A stretch of DNA of 64,000 nt from contig NZ_JABWCU010000006.1 of NCBI RefSeq assembly GCF_018491765.1, positions 1 to 64,000 of the forward strand. Direction: 5' to 3'. The DNA comes from Novosphingobium profundi. Its GTDB lineage: Bacteria > Pseudomonadota > Alphaproteobacteria > Sphingomonadales > Sphingomonadaceae. Below are positions 55,192 through 63,720 of the stretch, piece after piece. Made by a program: the position numbers and the translations under genes. Under the pieces are notes generated by a model. That model was given only the letters and a program-made list of their open reading frames with translations. It was not told where the DNA came from and did not search any database. Every line of letters starts with the position of its first letter. Positions within the stretch are counted from its first letter, which is position 1.

Positions 55192-56196
55192 TCACGTTTG
55201 AAGTGCAACGGTTGATTGGAATGCGGAGAATGCCTCTTCGGGGGTTCTGAAGTCGAGGCATTTTCGCGGAGTTGAGTTGTAGCGGTCGATGGCGGCCTGG
55301 ATTGTGGCGCAGTCGATGGCGTCGAGGTCGGTTCGTCGGGGCAGCGATCTCCTGAGGCGGCCGATGGCGTTCTCGACGACGCCTTTCTGCCACGGCGAGC
55401 GCACGTCGCAGAAGTAGGTGGCGATACCGAGCGTGTCGGCGAGTTGGTGATGGCGGGCGAACTCGGTTCCGTTGTCGAAGGCGATGGTGCGTCGCAGGCT
55501 GTCCGGGAGTGGTCCGAGGATTTCGGTGAGGTGCCGGGCGGTACGGGGTGCCTTGCGATCGCGGGTGCGCACGATGACGGTGAAGCGCGAGGCGCGCTCG
55601 TGGGCGACGAGGATGGACTGGCCGTAGCGGGCAAAGAGCATGTAGTCGGCCTCCCAGTGGTCCGGGAGGCGGCGGTCGGCGGCCTCCTGCGTGCGTTCCG
55701 CAAGCGGACGCCGCTGGCGGATGAAGCCGACGGGACTGCCGCCGCGCAGTCCCAGCCTGCCGCGCCTGTGCTTGGCGCGGGGGAGCAGGCGGTGCCAGTA
55801 GTCCTTGCTGGCCGAGCGGTGATAGATGAAGCGGTAGATTGACTCCGGGCTGATCACGGTGCGACCGTGCTGGCGCGCCAGTCGGCCGGCGATCTGTTCG
55901 GGAGACCATCCCATCGCAAGGCCGTCTCTCACCCGCTCGCGCAGGTACGGCTGGCGCGCCAGCTTGAAGCGACAGTCCCAGCGCCGCCTGCGCTCGGCCA
56001 GCTGCTGCGCGCGGACCGGTTTGTAACCGCCCGCCCAGACCTTGGTCCTCACACTGTTACGCCGCAACTCGCGGCTGATCGTCGATGCCGCCCGGCCAAG
56101 CTGCCCGGCTATCGACCTGCGAGATCTACCGCCTGCATGCAGGCGGTAGATCTCGATCCGCTCCTCGAGGCTGAGCTGGCCATATTCTCTTCCCAT
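55192..56196 (-). CDS. IS30-family transposase
   Basis: This 334-residue DDE transposase begins MGREYGQLSLEERIEIYRLHAGGRSRRSIAG with the IS30 helix-turn-helix. The catalytic acids are in PDHWEADYMLF, IAFDNGTEFARH and WQKGVVENAIGRLRR (the DDE with N-x-x-G-x-x-R-R). It looks intact and active. A hairpin (CAACACC/GGTGTTG, 56202-56220) lies just upstream of the start and may limit translation. Confidence 0.92.
   Translation of the reverse strand: MGREYGQLSLEERIEIYRLHAGGRSRRSIAGQLGRAASTISRELRRNSVRTKVWAGGYKPVRAQQLAERRRRWDCRFKLARQPYLRERVRDGLAMGWSPEQIAGRLARQHGRTVISPESIYRFIYHRSASKDYWHRLLPRAKHRRGRLGLRGGSPVGFIRQRRPLAERTQEAADRRLPDHWEADYMLFARYGQSILVAHERASRFTVIVRTRDRKAPRTARHLTEILGPLPDSLRRTIAFDNGTEFARHHQLADTLGIATYFCDVRSPWQKGVVENAIGRLRRSLPRRTDLDAIDCATIQAAIDRYNSTPRKCLDFRTPEEAFSAFQSTVALQT
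56120..56155. repeat. 36-nt perfect palindrome inside the transposase coding region
   Basis: The sequence centred on CTGCATGCAG is self-complementary over 36 bases without a mismatch. It encodes the EIYRLHAGGRSR part of the helix-turn-helix domain. Coding sequence rarely carries such a perfect palindrome by chance. Confidence 0.85.
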
Positions 56197-56393
56197 CGCA
56201 ACAACACCATGCAGGTGTTGCACTTGTTTCGTGAACTCAGGGGATGACGGCATTATGAGAACGACCACTTCCCACCACTTCTAACGGTTCGCCGCCAGGA
56301 CAACACGAAGGCGGATAGTCGATCCGGTATTCGTTCTACCTTTCCGTGACATTCTCGGCCGATTACCCCCCGATCGGCCGGCGAAGGTCGTAG

Positions 56394-57275
56394 TCAGCCA
56401 GCCAATGCTGGCTTGATCTGTTCCTCGGCAAATTGGCGGAAGCTGGTTGGCGCCTTCAGGTCTGCCTGGCGCTCTGCGACGTTGTCGATCCCTTCGTCTT
56501 TGGCGCGGTACATGTCGACATAGCCTTGCGCGAAGGACTCCGTCGCGCCGCGATCAAGGAACTGCTGTTTGAACTGGTCCCAACCGACCTGCTGATAACG
56601 AATTTCGCGCCCCGTCACTTCCGAGATGATTGCGGCCTGATCCTTGAACGACAGATCCTCAGGGCCGAGGATTGGCAACTCGTTCTGCCCAGTCCAGCTA
56701 TCATCGAGCAGAACGCGCGCTGCTGTGGCTCCCATGTCGCGTGTAGCGGTGAAGGGCAGCTTCCGATCAGGGTCGATCGGACCAAAGAACAGGCCCTTGT
56801 CCTTCATAGCCCCGACCTGGCGAGCGGTATTTTCCATGAAAGACGGCATGGCGAGCCCGCGCAGCGCCGCACCGCTGGACATCAGCAGGTCCACCATCCC
56901 CATCGATGCACTGACCAGCCCTGCCTTGTGCTGCCATTCCGTCCCGCGCCCCAGCGCGGTGATGGTGACGACGCGGCGGACGCCATGCTGACGGATCGCG
57001 TCGACTGCAGGACGCGTGAAGTCGAGATAGGTCGCCTCCAGCGTCTTGCTCGTGTCGGGCGGCGCGACCCAGAACAGCGCGTCGGCACCATCCAGCGCCT
57101 GCGCCAACACAGCGGGGTCGCCGTGCGAGCCGCTTACGACATCGGCTGCGTCGCGCACCTGTTCGGGCAGCTTGTCGCCATCACGAGCGATTACCTTAAA
57201 GGCGACATCGGCAGCGAGCAGTTCCGATACGACCTTCGATCCGATCTGTCCGGCGGGTGTAGTCACTACGATCAT
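56394..57275 (-). CDS. NmrA-family NAD(P)-binding protein
   Basis: The 293-residue protein has an atypical SDR start (VVTTPAGQIGSKVVSELL), FKVIARDGDKL, and GVRRVVTITALGRG as the central strand. SFMENTARQVGAMKDKGLFFGP matches the NmrA/QorB-type group that reads NAD(P) redox state or reduces quinones. It is divergent from an AraC-type regulator, which probably controls it. Confidence 0.85.
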   Translation of the reverse strand: MIVVTTPAGQIGSKVVSELLAADVAFKVIARDGDKLPEQVRDAADVVSGSHGDPAVLAQALDGADALFWVAPPDTSKTLEATYLDFTRPAVDAIRQHGVRRVVTITALGRGTEWQHKAGLVSASMGMVDLLMSSGAALRGLAMPSFMENTARQVGAMKDKGLFFGPIDPDRKLPFTATRDMGATAARVLLDDSWTGQNELPILGPEDLSFKDQAAIISEVTGREIRYQQVGWDQFKQQFLDRGATESFAQGYVDMYRAKDEGIDNVAERQADLKAPTSFRQFAEEQIKPALAG

Positions 57276-57396
57276 TCTTGTCTCCTACGCTACGAGATCG
57301 GTCGCGAGGACCGGCAAGTCAGAGATATGAACGCAGGCCGACATGCACTATCGTCATTCGTCCCGAAAACCTTCGCGATCGTCCATGAGGGAAAAG

Positions 57397-58326
57397 ATGG
57401 ATCCGCTATCCGACGTGCTCTCCTTGTTGCGGCCGTGTAGCCATATCACGGCCGGGCTGGATGCGGGAGGAGCCTGGGCGATCCGCTTCGAGGAGATGGG
57501 TAGCCGGATAAAATGCTATGTCGTGACGCACGGCGGCTGCTGGCTGAGTGTCGATGGCGCTGGTGATGCCGTTCGCCTCGACACCGGGGATTGCTTTGTT
57601 CTCGCGAGCGGCCGCCCCTTCGTCCTGGCGGGCGACCTGGATGCGCCCGCTGCAACGCCACAGGAGGTGTTCGGCGACAAGGCCAGGCATGGCGGGGTCG
57701 CTACCTGGAACGGCGGCGGTGACGTCTTCCTGACGGGCAGTCGTTTCACCGTCGAGGGCGACCATGCCGCGATGCTCCTGAACGCCCTACCACCGATCAT
57801 ACACCTTCATACGGCAAGCGATCGCGCGGCAATGCGCTGGTCTATCGAACGGATGACCGAGGAGTTGCGGGATGGCCGACCGGGCGCCGTTATGATGGCT
57901 GAGCACCTGTCCCACATGATGCTACTCCAAGCGCTACGGCTTCACCTGCCGCACGGAGGCGGTAGACCTGCGGGATGGTATGCCGGTCTGGCAGATCCTC
58001 AGATCGCCATGGCGCTGAGCGTGATCCACGCCGAACCGGCCAGGCGCTGGACGCTGGCAGCGGTGGCATCGGAAGTCGGCATGTCCCGTTCGGCTTTTGC
58101 AAGCCGATTTCGCGATCAAGTTGGCGAAACACCCATAGCGTATTTGGCCCGCTGGCGCATGATTTTGGCTGGCGATCGGCTGACACGCAGCAGCGACACG
58201 CTTGCCCAGATCGCTCGCAAGCTGGGGTATGAGTCCGAAAACGCCTTCAACACAGCCTTCAAGCGGATCATGGGCGTATCTCCACGCCGCTATTCAAAGG
58301 GAAAACCCGCTTTATCGCGTTGCTAA
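57397..58326 (+). CDS. AraC-family regulator with cupin sensor domain
   Basis: This roughly 309-residue protein has an N-terminal cupin region (CWLSVDGAGDAVRLDTGDCFVLASGRPF). A C-terminal AraC double helix-turn-helix follows (RWTLAAVASEVGMSRSAFASRFRDQVGETP, then TLAQIARKLGYESENAFNTAFKR). The ATG at 57397 follows GAGGGA; one at 57385 would add four residues. It belongs to the cupin_6-type AraC group, often controlling a neighbouring NAD(P)-dependent gene. Confidence 0.88.
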   Translation: MDPLSDVLSLLRPCSHITAGLDAGGAWAIRFEEMGSRIKCYVVTHGGCWLSVDGAGDAVRLDTGDCFVLASGRPFVLAGDLDAPAATPQEVFGDKARHGGVATWNGGGDVFLTGSRFTVEGDHAAMLLNALPPIIHLHTASDRAAMRWSIERMTEELRDGRPGAVMMAEHLSHMMLLQALRLHLPHGGGRPAGWYAGLADPQIAMALSVIHAEPARRWTLAAVASEVGMSRSAFASRFRDQVGETPIAYLARWRMILAGDRLTRSSDTLAQIARKLGYESENAFNTAFKRIMGVSPRRYSKGKPALSRC

Positions 58327-58393
58327 GAGCCTCCCGCATTGCCAGATCGGACGCTTCAGCCGATCTGCCGCCGATACCTGGTGGCGAGTGTTT

Positions 58394-58502
58394 CCCACTC
58401 ATCCCGGTGCTGGTCGATCGACTCAACAAGCCTAACCGGACAGACGGCTTTCTGCCGCGCCAAATCGGCCCTCGAACGACCGACAAGGGCGCGTGGCAGA
58501 AG
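58394..58502 (+). repeat. Interspersed repeat, copy 4 (best preserved)
   Basis: Blocks in order are CCCACTCATCCCGGTGCTGG, AAGCCTAACCGGACAGACGG, GCGCCAAATCGGCCCTCGAA and GACCGACAAGGGCGCG followed by TGGCAGAA. It lies between the AraC gene and the signal-less TonB receptor gene. Confidence 0.8.
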
Positions 58503-58618
58503 TGCCGTCGAGGCAGGAATGTGCTAGAGCTATGAATTGATCACCTTAATCAACAATTTGCCGGTTGATAAGGCGGCAACGGAAAGCCACTCTGGCACCC
58601 GTCCTCGAAGGAAACCGG

Positions 58619-60643
58619 ATGCCAGCTGCGGATCAGCCGAATACTGTTCAAGTCGCCCCAACAGACACCGCATCCGACGTTATCGAAGTGATCGGCAAAC
58701 GCGCTGATAATACACTCGACATCGACAGGCGGACGTATGAGGTCCGTGAGACGCCACAGGCCGTTCAGAAAAATACCCTGCAACTACTGCGGGGGCTGCC
58801 GGCCGTAACCGTCACCCCGGATGATAGTCTGCTCGTTCTCGGCGCCGGCGTAACCACGATCTACGTCGATGGGCGCCCGTTTCTTGGCGACATGCGTCAA
58901 TTCCTGCGCTCGCTGCACGGAAGCGACATCGCGCGGATCGAGGTCATTACCAACCCTTCCGCGCAGTTCTCGTCCGAAGGCGCGGGTGGGGTGATCAACC
59001 TGATCTTGCGCAAGACACAGGAAGAAGGCCTCTCAGGCAACGCGAGTTACGAGGTGAGCAGCTGGGGTTTCGGGCTTCTCGATACTACCTTGAACTACCG
59101 GCAGGGCGATTGGACCTACCAGCTCAAGGCTTCGGGCAATGTCGGGCGCATGTTGCGCCGTTCGCTGCACGAGACACGCAGCGTCCAAACCGAAGCAGAC
59201 GCACCGCCAACGATCAATCGCGAGGACGGCCTGGCCACCTACGACGGAACCGACGGCCGCGTCACGGCCAAGATGACCTACGATCTCGATGCGCAGACAA
59301 GCCTTTCCGGGCAGGTCCGGGGCGGCGGGGGCCATGACGTCACCGTCAACACGCTCGACTTCATCGCGGTAACGCCCGATTTCGGGCCATTTGGACAGCA
59401 CACGCGCCTCGACAGTTACGGAACATTCGTTGATGGCCAGCTCAGCCTCGCTCATGTCGGCACGACTAAAGGCGAGGCACTGAATGCCAGCGTGCAGTTC
59501 TTCAAAAGCACTCAGCTCCACGACGTGACCCGGTCACGCTACAGTGACGGACGCTGGTACACGATCGACCTGGATCATCCCGGCTATTCCATCGATGCCA
59601 AGCTCGACTGGAAGCATCCGATGGCCAGCGGGCAGGTTCTTTCGACTGGTGCCTCCTGGCATGTCGACGGCATTTCGCAGGACTACGCATTCACAAGCAA
59701 TGACGCCGCCTCGCTCGGCGAGGATACCCGCGACGCCTACGAAGCGCGCAGCAGCACGGTCGCAACCTATGCCACCTTCCAGCAGAACCTCGGACGCTTG
59801 ACGTTGGCACCGGGCCTGCGCGCGGAGAGCAACATGCGTAGGATCTCAAGCCTGAGGGTAGCGACACTGCGGCTTGATCGCACCAAGCTTTTTCCAAGCT
59901 TTCATGCCAGCTACAATGCGACCAAAACGCTTAAGCTCGAGGCCAGCTACAGCAAGCGCATCGAGCGCGTTCCTCTCGACTACCTGGCCTCCTATGGCGC
60001 GGTGAAGGATGCCAACACGATCTTCCAAGGCAATCCTGAGCTCAAAGATCAGAGCATCGGTTCCTACGAACTGGGCGTCCAGTTCCGCCCTGGCAAGATT
60101 GAAGCGAGCGCTACGCTGTACCTGCGCCAGACCGGTCAATTGTGGAACGAGAGCTATTCGGTCAACAGCGCTGGAACGAGTGTATATACCTACATAAATT
60201 CCGGAAGCCGCACGAGCGCAGGAGGGCAACTCGATTTGGCGTTGCCGTTGCTCAATGGGTTCAGGATAAATGCAAGCGCCAACCTATTTGACGAGCGCGC
60301 GCCCGTCGATGCTGAGGATGGCGCGCGCGAATTGCATACCCTGCGCTATTCGACCAATGGCACGCTCGAGTGGACTGCCAAGGATCGCGGCAGCATCCCT
60401 GGGGATGTGGCGCAATTCCAATGGTCATGGAACAGCGCCGCGCGTGAATACCAAATCCGTAAGGATGCTTGGTACGACGCGAGCATTGCCTATACGCACA
60501 ACGTCTCGAAGACGTTGTCGATTACCGGAACCTTTCGCTACTCCGGAGCAAGCCGGCAACGCCTCGTTACGCCGCTAGTGGAAGAGGCGACCACTCGCCG
60601 GCGCACCCCGCAATTCCAGATTAAACTCTACAAAACCTTGTAG
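58619..60643 (+). CDS. TonB-dependent receptor-like protein lacking a signal peptide
   Basis: From the ATG at 58619 (AAGGA seven bases upstream) the protein has about 674 residues. A plug domain is visible (RETPQAVQKNTLQLLRGLPA, TIYVDGRPFLG, IARIEVITNPSAQFSSEGAGGVINLIL) and then a long beta-barrel with Tyr-rich strands. No signal peptide or TonB box is evident with either this start or the TTG at 58565, and the frame closes at 58549. An outer-membrane receptor without export signal is probably 5'-truncated. The repeat copy ends 117 bp before it. Confidence 0.75.
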   Translation: MPAADQPNTVQVAPTDTASDVIEVIGKRADNTLDIDRRTYEVRETPQAVQKNTLQLLRGLPAVTVTPDDSLLVLGAGVTTIYVDGRPFLGDMRQFLRSLHGSDIARIEVITNPSAQFSSEGAGGVINLILRKTQEEGLSGNASYEVSSWGFGLLDTTLNYRQGDWTYQLKASGNVGRMLRRSLHETRSVQTEADAPPTINREDGLATYDGTDGRVTAKMTYDLDAQTSLSGQVRGGGGHDVTVNTLDFIAVTPDFGPFGQHTRLDSYGTFVDGQLSLAHVGTTKGEALNASVQFFKSTQLHDVTRSRYSDGRWYTIDLDHPGYSIDAKLDWKHPMASGQVLSTGASWHVDGISQDYAFTSNDAASLGEDTRDAYEARSSTVATYATFQQNLGRLTLAPGLRAESNMRRISSLRVATLRLDRTKLFPSFHASYNATKTLKLEASYSKRIERVPLDYLASYGAVKDANTIFQGNPELKDQSIGSYELGVQFRPGKIEASATLYLRQTGQLWNESYSVNSAGTSVYTYINSGSRTSAGGQLDLALPLLNGFRINASANLFDERAPVDAEDGARELHTLRYSTNGTLEWTAKDRGSIPGDVAQFQWSWNSAAREYQIRKDAWYDASIAYTHNVSKTLSITGTFRYSGASRQRLVTPLVEEATTRRRTPQFQIKLYKTL

Positions 60644-60721
60644 TCCTTCCTGCCGCAGGGCTGCATCCAGGAGGCCGGGGAGCTCTTGCGACTTCCAAGC
60701 CGGTTGGTAAATCTTCGCTCT

Positions 60722-60910
60722 ATGGTCTTCATCGCTTTTGTTCTTGCGTTCGCCAGCCTGATCATGATCAGCGCAATTTACCTGCCGTGGTGGCAGCAGC
60801 GGGTAAAAGGCCAAAAGCCAAATTTGAGCAGGCGAGAAATGTACGTGTTTGGGGCAAGCATTTGTACCTTCCTGTTCAGCATGGGCATAATCGAATTCAC
60901 GTTGGGGTAA
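60722..60910 (+). CDS. Possible small two-span membrane protein
   Basis: From the ATG at 60722, 62 residues with two hydrophobic segments (FIAFVLAFASLIMISAIYL and FGASICTFLFSMGIIEF) and a basic loop (QQRVKGQKPNLSRRE). A TTG at 60686 in frame is an alternative. No family recognised. Confidence 0.4.
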   Translation: MVFIAFVLAFASLIMISAIYLPWWQQRVKGQKPNLSRREMYVFGASICTFLFSMGIIEFTLG

Positions 60911-60924
60911 ATTGGATGGGCGAA

Positions 60925-61012
60925 TGTCTTATAGGCCGGGCGAACCGGACGGGCAGATTTTGACGGCGTCAAACCGACCCACGAACGACCAATAAGGGCG
61001 CGAAACAGCGAC
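60925..61012 (+). repeat. Interspersed repeat, copy 5
   Basis: GCGAACCGGACGGGCAGA and CGAACGACCAATAAGGGCGC, then GAAACAGCG, match the second half of the other copies. The first block is lost. Confidence 0.65.
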
Positions 61013-61516
61013 TGAATTGCCTCCAAATCTTGGTGGTCATCGTGAAGGCTTTGGCGGCTGCCTTGGGGAGGGGCGCAGTCTGGCGGTTCAGGTAGATGGA
61101 TCAGGCTTGCGATCTTTGACGCGAGGCAAACATTGCAGGCTGACCCGCGCCGATGGCGCGACCGGGCTCTATTTCGCTTCCGCTCAACCGAGCCATCGGC
61201 TGCGCCGCCGTCTCGTCGGCAGAGCCGTGACGATCCCTGTCAGGGGCGGGATGCGGCTCGCATCCCTTCAAGTGTCGCCGCGCTGACCCGCGCGGCGGCG
61301 TTGGCCTTTGTCGGCTCCAAGGTGACGGGGGGCGTCGCTGCCCGATAGCCCCGCCTCGACGGGGTGCAACCCGTCCGCTGCGCTCCCGGGTCCTTCACTG
61401 CGTTACGGCCTTGCAGGTGCGCCCCGCCTTTTGCCGGCGGGGCTGCTGGTTCGCTCCTGCCGCCCCCCGCCACCCTGGCGCCGGTCAATGGCGGTTGAAG
61501 GAAGGAGTGAAGGAGC
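61013..61516. other. Non-coding stretch before ardC
   Basis: About 500 bp without a gene I can support. It is very GC-rich and has several small inverted GC tracts (for example CCCCGCCTTTTGCCGGCGGGG at about 61424-61444). AAGGAGTGAAGGAGC lies just before the ardC start and gives two good ribosome binding sites. It may hold the ardC promoter or a transfer-related region; nothing diagnostic is visible. Confidence 0.4.
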
Positions 61517-62404
61517 ATGGCCAAGGACAACCGTCAGAGCCTCTATGGAGAGGTCACGAACCGGATCATTGCCGAACTGGAGGACGGCCGCGTGCCGTGG
61601 GTGCAGCCGTGGGACGCGGCGCGATGCCCGGTGACGATGCCGCACAACGGGGTAACCGGGCGCATCTACAGCGGCATAAACGTGCTGATCCTGTGGGCAG
61701 CCGGGATCGGAGGCGGCTATTCCTCGCAGCGCTGGCTTACCTACAAGCAGGCCGAGAAGGCAGGCGGCAACGTCAAGCGCGGGGAGAAGGGAACGGTCAT
61801 TTGTTACGCCGACCGTTTCACGCCCAAGGACGAGGCGCAGAAGGCGCAGAGCGAGGACCGCGATGCGCGCACCGTGGCCTTTCTCAAGCGCTTCACGGTC
61901 TTCAATCTCGACCAGTGTGAAGGGCTTCCTATCGAGACCGGGGCGGCCCCGAGCGTGCCCGACCCGGTCATGACGCGGATCGAGGCCGACCGGATCATCA
62001 CGCTGTCAGGCGCGGACTTTCGGATAGGTGGGCGCGAAGCCTACTATGCTCCGGCCGAAGACTTCGTGATGGTGCCGCCACAGGTTGCTTTCCCCGATCC
62101 GATCAACTGGTACCGCACGGCGCTGCACGAACTGGGGCATTGGACCGGGCATTCCACCCGCCTCAATCGGGACCAGTCGGGCCGTTATCGCTCCTCGAAG
62201 TACGGCCGCGAAGAACTGGTTGCTGAGATGACCAGCGCCTTTGTCTGCGTCTCCTTGGGGATCGCGCCAAGCGTGCGGCATTCCGATTATATCGGGGCGT
62301 GGCTCACCGTATTGCGCGAGGACGAAAAGGCGATCTTTCGTGCGGCCAGTGCCGCCAGCAAGGCCGCCGATTACCTCCTTGCCTTCGGGGAGGATGCGGC
62401 ATGA
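61517..62404 (+). CDS. ArdC-family antirestriction protein
   Basis: The 295-residue protein has the N-terminal ssDNA-binding domain (YGEVTNRIIAELEDGRVPWVQPW, RIYSGINVLILW, WLTYKQAEKAGGNVKRGEKGT). A zincin-like metallopeptidase domain follows with HELGHWTGH and the downstream acidic REELVAEMTSAF. ArdC proteins protect incoming plasmid or ICE DNA during conjugation. Its presence points to conjugative origin. The stop overlaps the next start as ATGA. Confidence 0.92.
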   Translation: MAKDNRQSLYGEVTNRIIAELEDGRVPWVQPWDAARCPVTMPHNGVTGRIYSGINVLILWAAGIGGGYSSQRWLTYKQAEKAGGNVKRGEKGTVICYADRFTPKDEAQKAQSEDRDARTVAFLKRFTVFNLDQCEGLPIETGAAPSVPDPVMTRIEADRIITLSGADFRIGGREAYYAPAEDFVMVPPQVAFPDPINWYRTALHELGHWTGHSTRLNRDQSGRYRSSKYGREELVAEMTSAFVCVSLGIAPSVRHSDYIGAWLTVLREDEKAIFRAASAASKAADYLLAFGEDAA

Positions 62405-62685
62405 TCCGGCCTCTTGCCTTCCTCGTCCAGCGTATCCGGGAGGTGTCGCTCAGGGGCGCCTTTACGGAGATCACCGATCCTCGGCACCGGCGGTATATGC
62501 GGGCGATGGCCTCGCTTCCCGACGCCGAGCACGCGGCCTTTCGTTTGGCGCGCATCGAAGGGTTGAACGTGCCCCGGATCGCGGACGAACTTGGTATCTC
62601 GAACGCGCAGGCCGAAACCCATCTGGCGCATGCAATCGAAATGATCGCCTGTTCCCTGCGCCGTCAGGAGCGCAATGGATGGTGA
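62401..62685 (+). CDS. Sigma-70 region-4-like DNA-binding protein
   Basis: This 94-residue protein has a C-terminal region-4-type helix-turn-helix (MASLPDAEHAAFRLARIEGLNVPRIADELGISNAQAETHLAHAI). There is no region 2, so it is not a full sigma factor. ATGA overlap with ardC suggests a paired role, perhaps as a regulator of the transfer module. Confidence 0.75.
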   Translation: MIRPLAFLVQRIREVSLRGAFTEITDPRHRRYMRAMASLPDAEHAAFRLARIEGLNVPRIADELGISNAQAETHLAHAIEMIACSLRRQERNGW

Positions 62686-62769
62686 TACACGCGCGGCCGG
62701 AGCCCACAGGGCCCCGGCCGCCATCATTTTGCACTTGGCAGCAAGGATGTTAGGCGCGAGTCTGTGCCC

Positions 62770-63699
62770 ATGAAAACGAGCCTCGACCATCTCCCGGCGA
62801 ACAAGCAGCGCGAGCTCGAACGCGTGGTGCAGATCGTCTTCGAGGAATTCGAGGACGCCTTCGCGCTCTCGACGCAGAACTGGAAGAAGAAGGGGCGCAT
62901 CCTCAAGATCGTGCTCTACGGCAGCTATGCCCGGGGCAACTGGATCGACGAGCCCCACACCGCCAAGGGCTACAAGTCGGACTACGATCTGCTCGTCATC
63001 GTCAGCGACAAGCGGCTGATCGACAGGGTCAAGTACTGGACCCGTGTCGACGAGCGGCTGATGCGCGAATACGGCATCACCGAGAGCCTCAAGACGCCGG
63101 TCAATTTCATCGTCCACACCATGCAGGAAGTGAACGACGGGCTCGCCCAGGGCCGCTACTTCTTCATGGACATCGCCCGCGACGGCATCGCGCTTTACGA
63201 GGCCGACGACAGCGAGCTGGCGACCCCAAAACCCAAGACCCCGCATGCCGCGCTGGATCTGGCCAAGGAGTACTACGAGGAGTGGATGCCTCAAGCACAC
63301 TCCGCAAAGAAGGGTTTCCATTTCTTCTTGGATGAGAAGGAATGGAGAGACGCAGCTTTCATCCTCCATCAGGAAGCTGAACGCCTTTACCACTGCGTCC
63401 TGCTGGTCTCGAGCTTCTACACTCCGCACGTCCACAATCTGGCGTTCCTGCGTACGCAGGCCGAGCGTCTCGATCCCCGGCTGGTCTACGCCTGGCCGCG
63501 CGAGAACCGCTGGCAGCGCGGCATGTTCGAGAAGCTCAAGGAGGCCTACGTGAAGGCGCGCTACTCCAAGCACTACACCGTGAGCGAAGAGGAGCTGACC
63601 TGGCTTGGTGAACAGGTCGAGGAGCTTGGCCGCGTCGTCCAGACCGTGTGCTCCGAACGCATCGCCCAGCTCGAAGAGACCGCCCGCGAAGCCAGTTGA
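62770..63699 (+). CDS. Fused nucleotidyltransferase (MNT)-HEPN protein
   Basis: The product is about 309 residues. The N-terminal nucleotidyltransferase has LYGSYARGNW and SDYDLLVIV (G-S-x10-D-x-D pattern). The C-terminal half is a HEPN-like helical bundle (EWRDAAFILHQEAERLYHCVLLVSS). Separate MNT and HEPN genes form a toxin-antitoxin pair where the transferase modifies the HEPN RNase. Here both are in one chain. The HEPN R-x4-6-H motif is not clearly complete (RLYHC has R-x2-H). The ATG at 62770 is chosen; a GTG six bases earlier is possible. Confidence 0.8.
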   Translation: MKTSLDHLPANKQRELERVVQIVFEEFEDAFALSTQNWKKKGRILKIVLYGSYARGNWIDEPHTAKGYKSDYDLLVIVSDKRLIDRVKYWTRVDERLMREYGITESLKTPVNFIVHTMQEVNDGLAQGRYFFMDIARDGIALYEADDSELATPKPKTPHAALDLAKEYYEEWMPQAHSAKKGFHFFLDEKEWRDAAFILHQEAERLYHCVLLVSSFYTPHVHNLAFLRTQAERLDPRLVYAWPRENRWQRGMFEKLKEAYVKARYSKHYTVSEEELTWLGEQVEELGRVVQTVCSERIAQLEETAREAS

Positions 63700-63720
63700 G
63701 CGGCTGGTTTCCATTCCCTT

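Larger units (their letters stand above)
55159..56252 (-). mobile_element. IS30-family insertion sequence
   Basis: The element is about 1,094 bp, framed by TGCCGTCATCCC (55159-55170) and its inverted copy GGGATGACGGCA (56241-56252). Further in, TCACG and AAGTGCAAC also occur in inverted order at both ends. It holds one intact transposase gene. No clear target duplication is seen. Confidence 0.85.

Noticed and set aside
55867..56247. Plus-strand frame across the IS30 transposase start
   Set aside because: Antisense shadow of the transposase, whose DDE motifs are intact.
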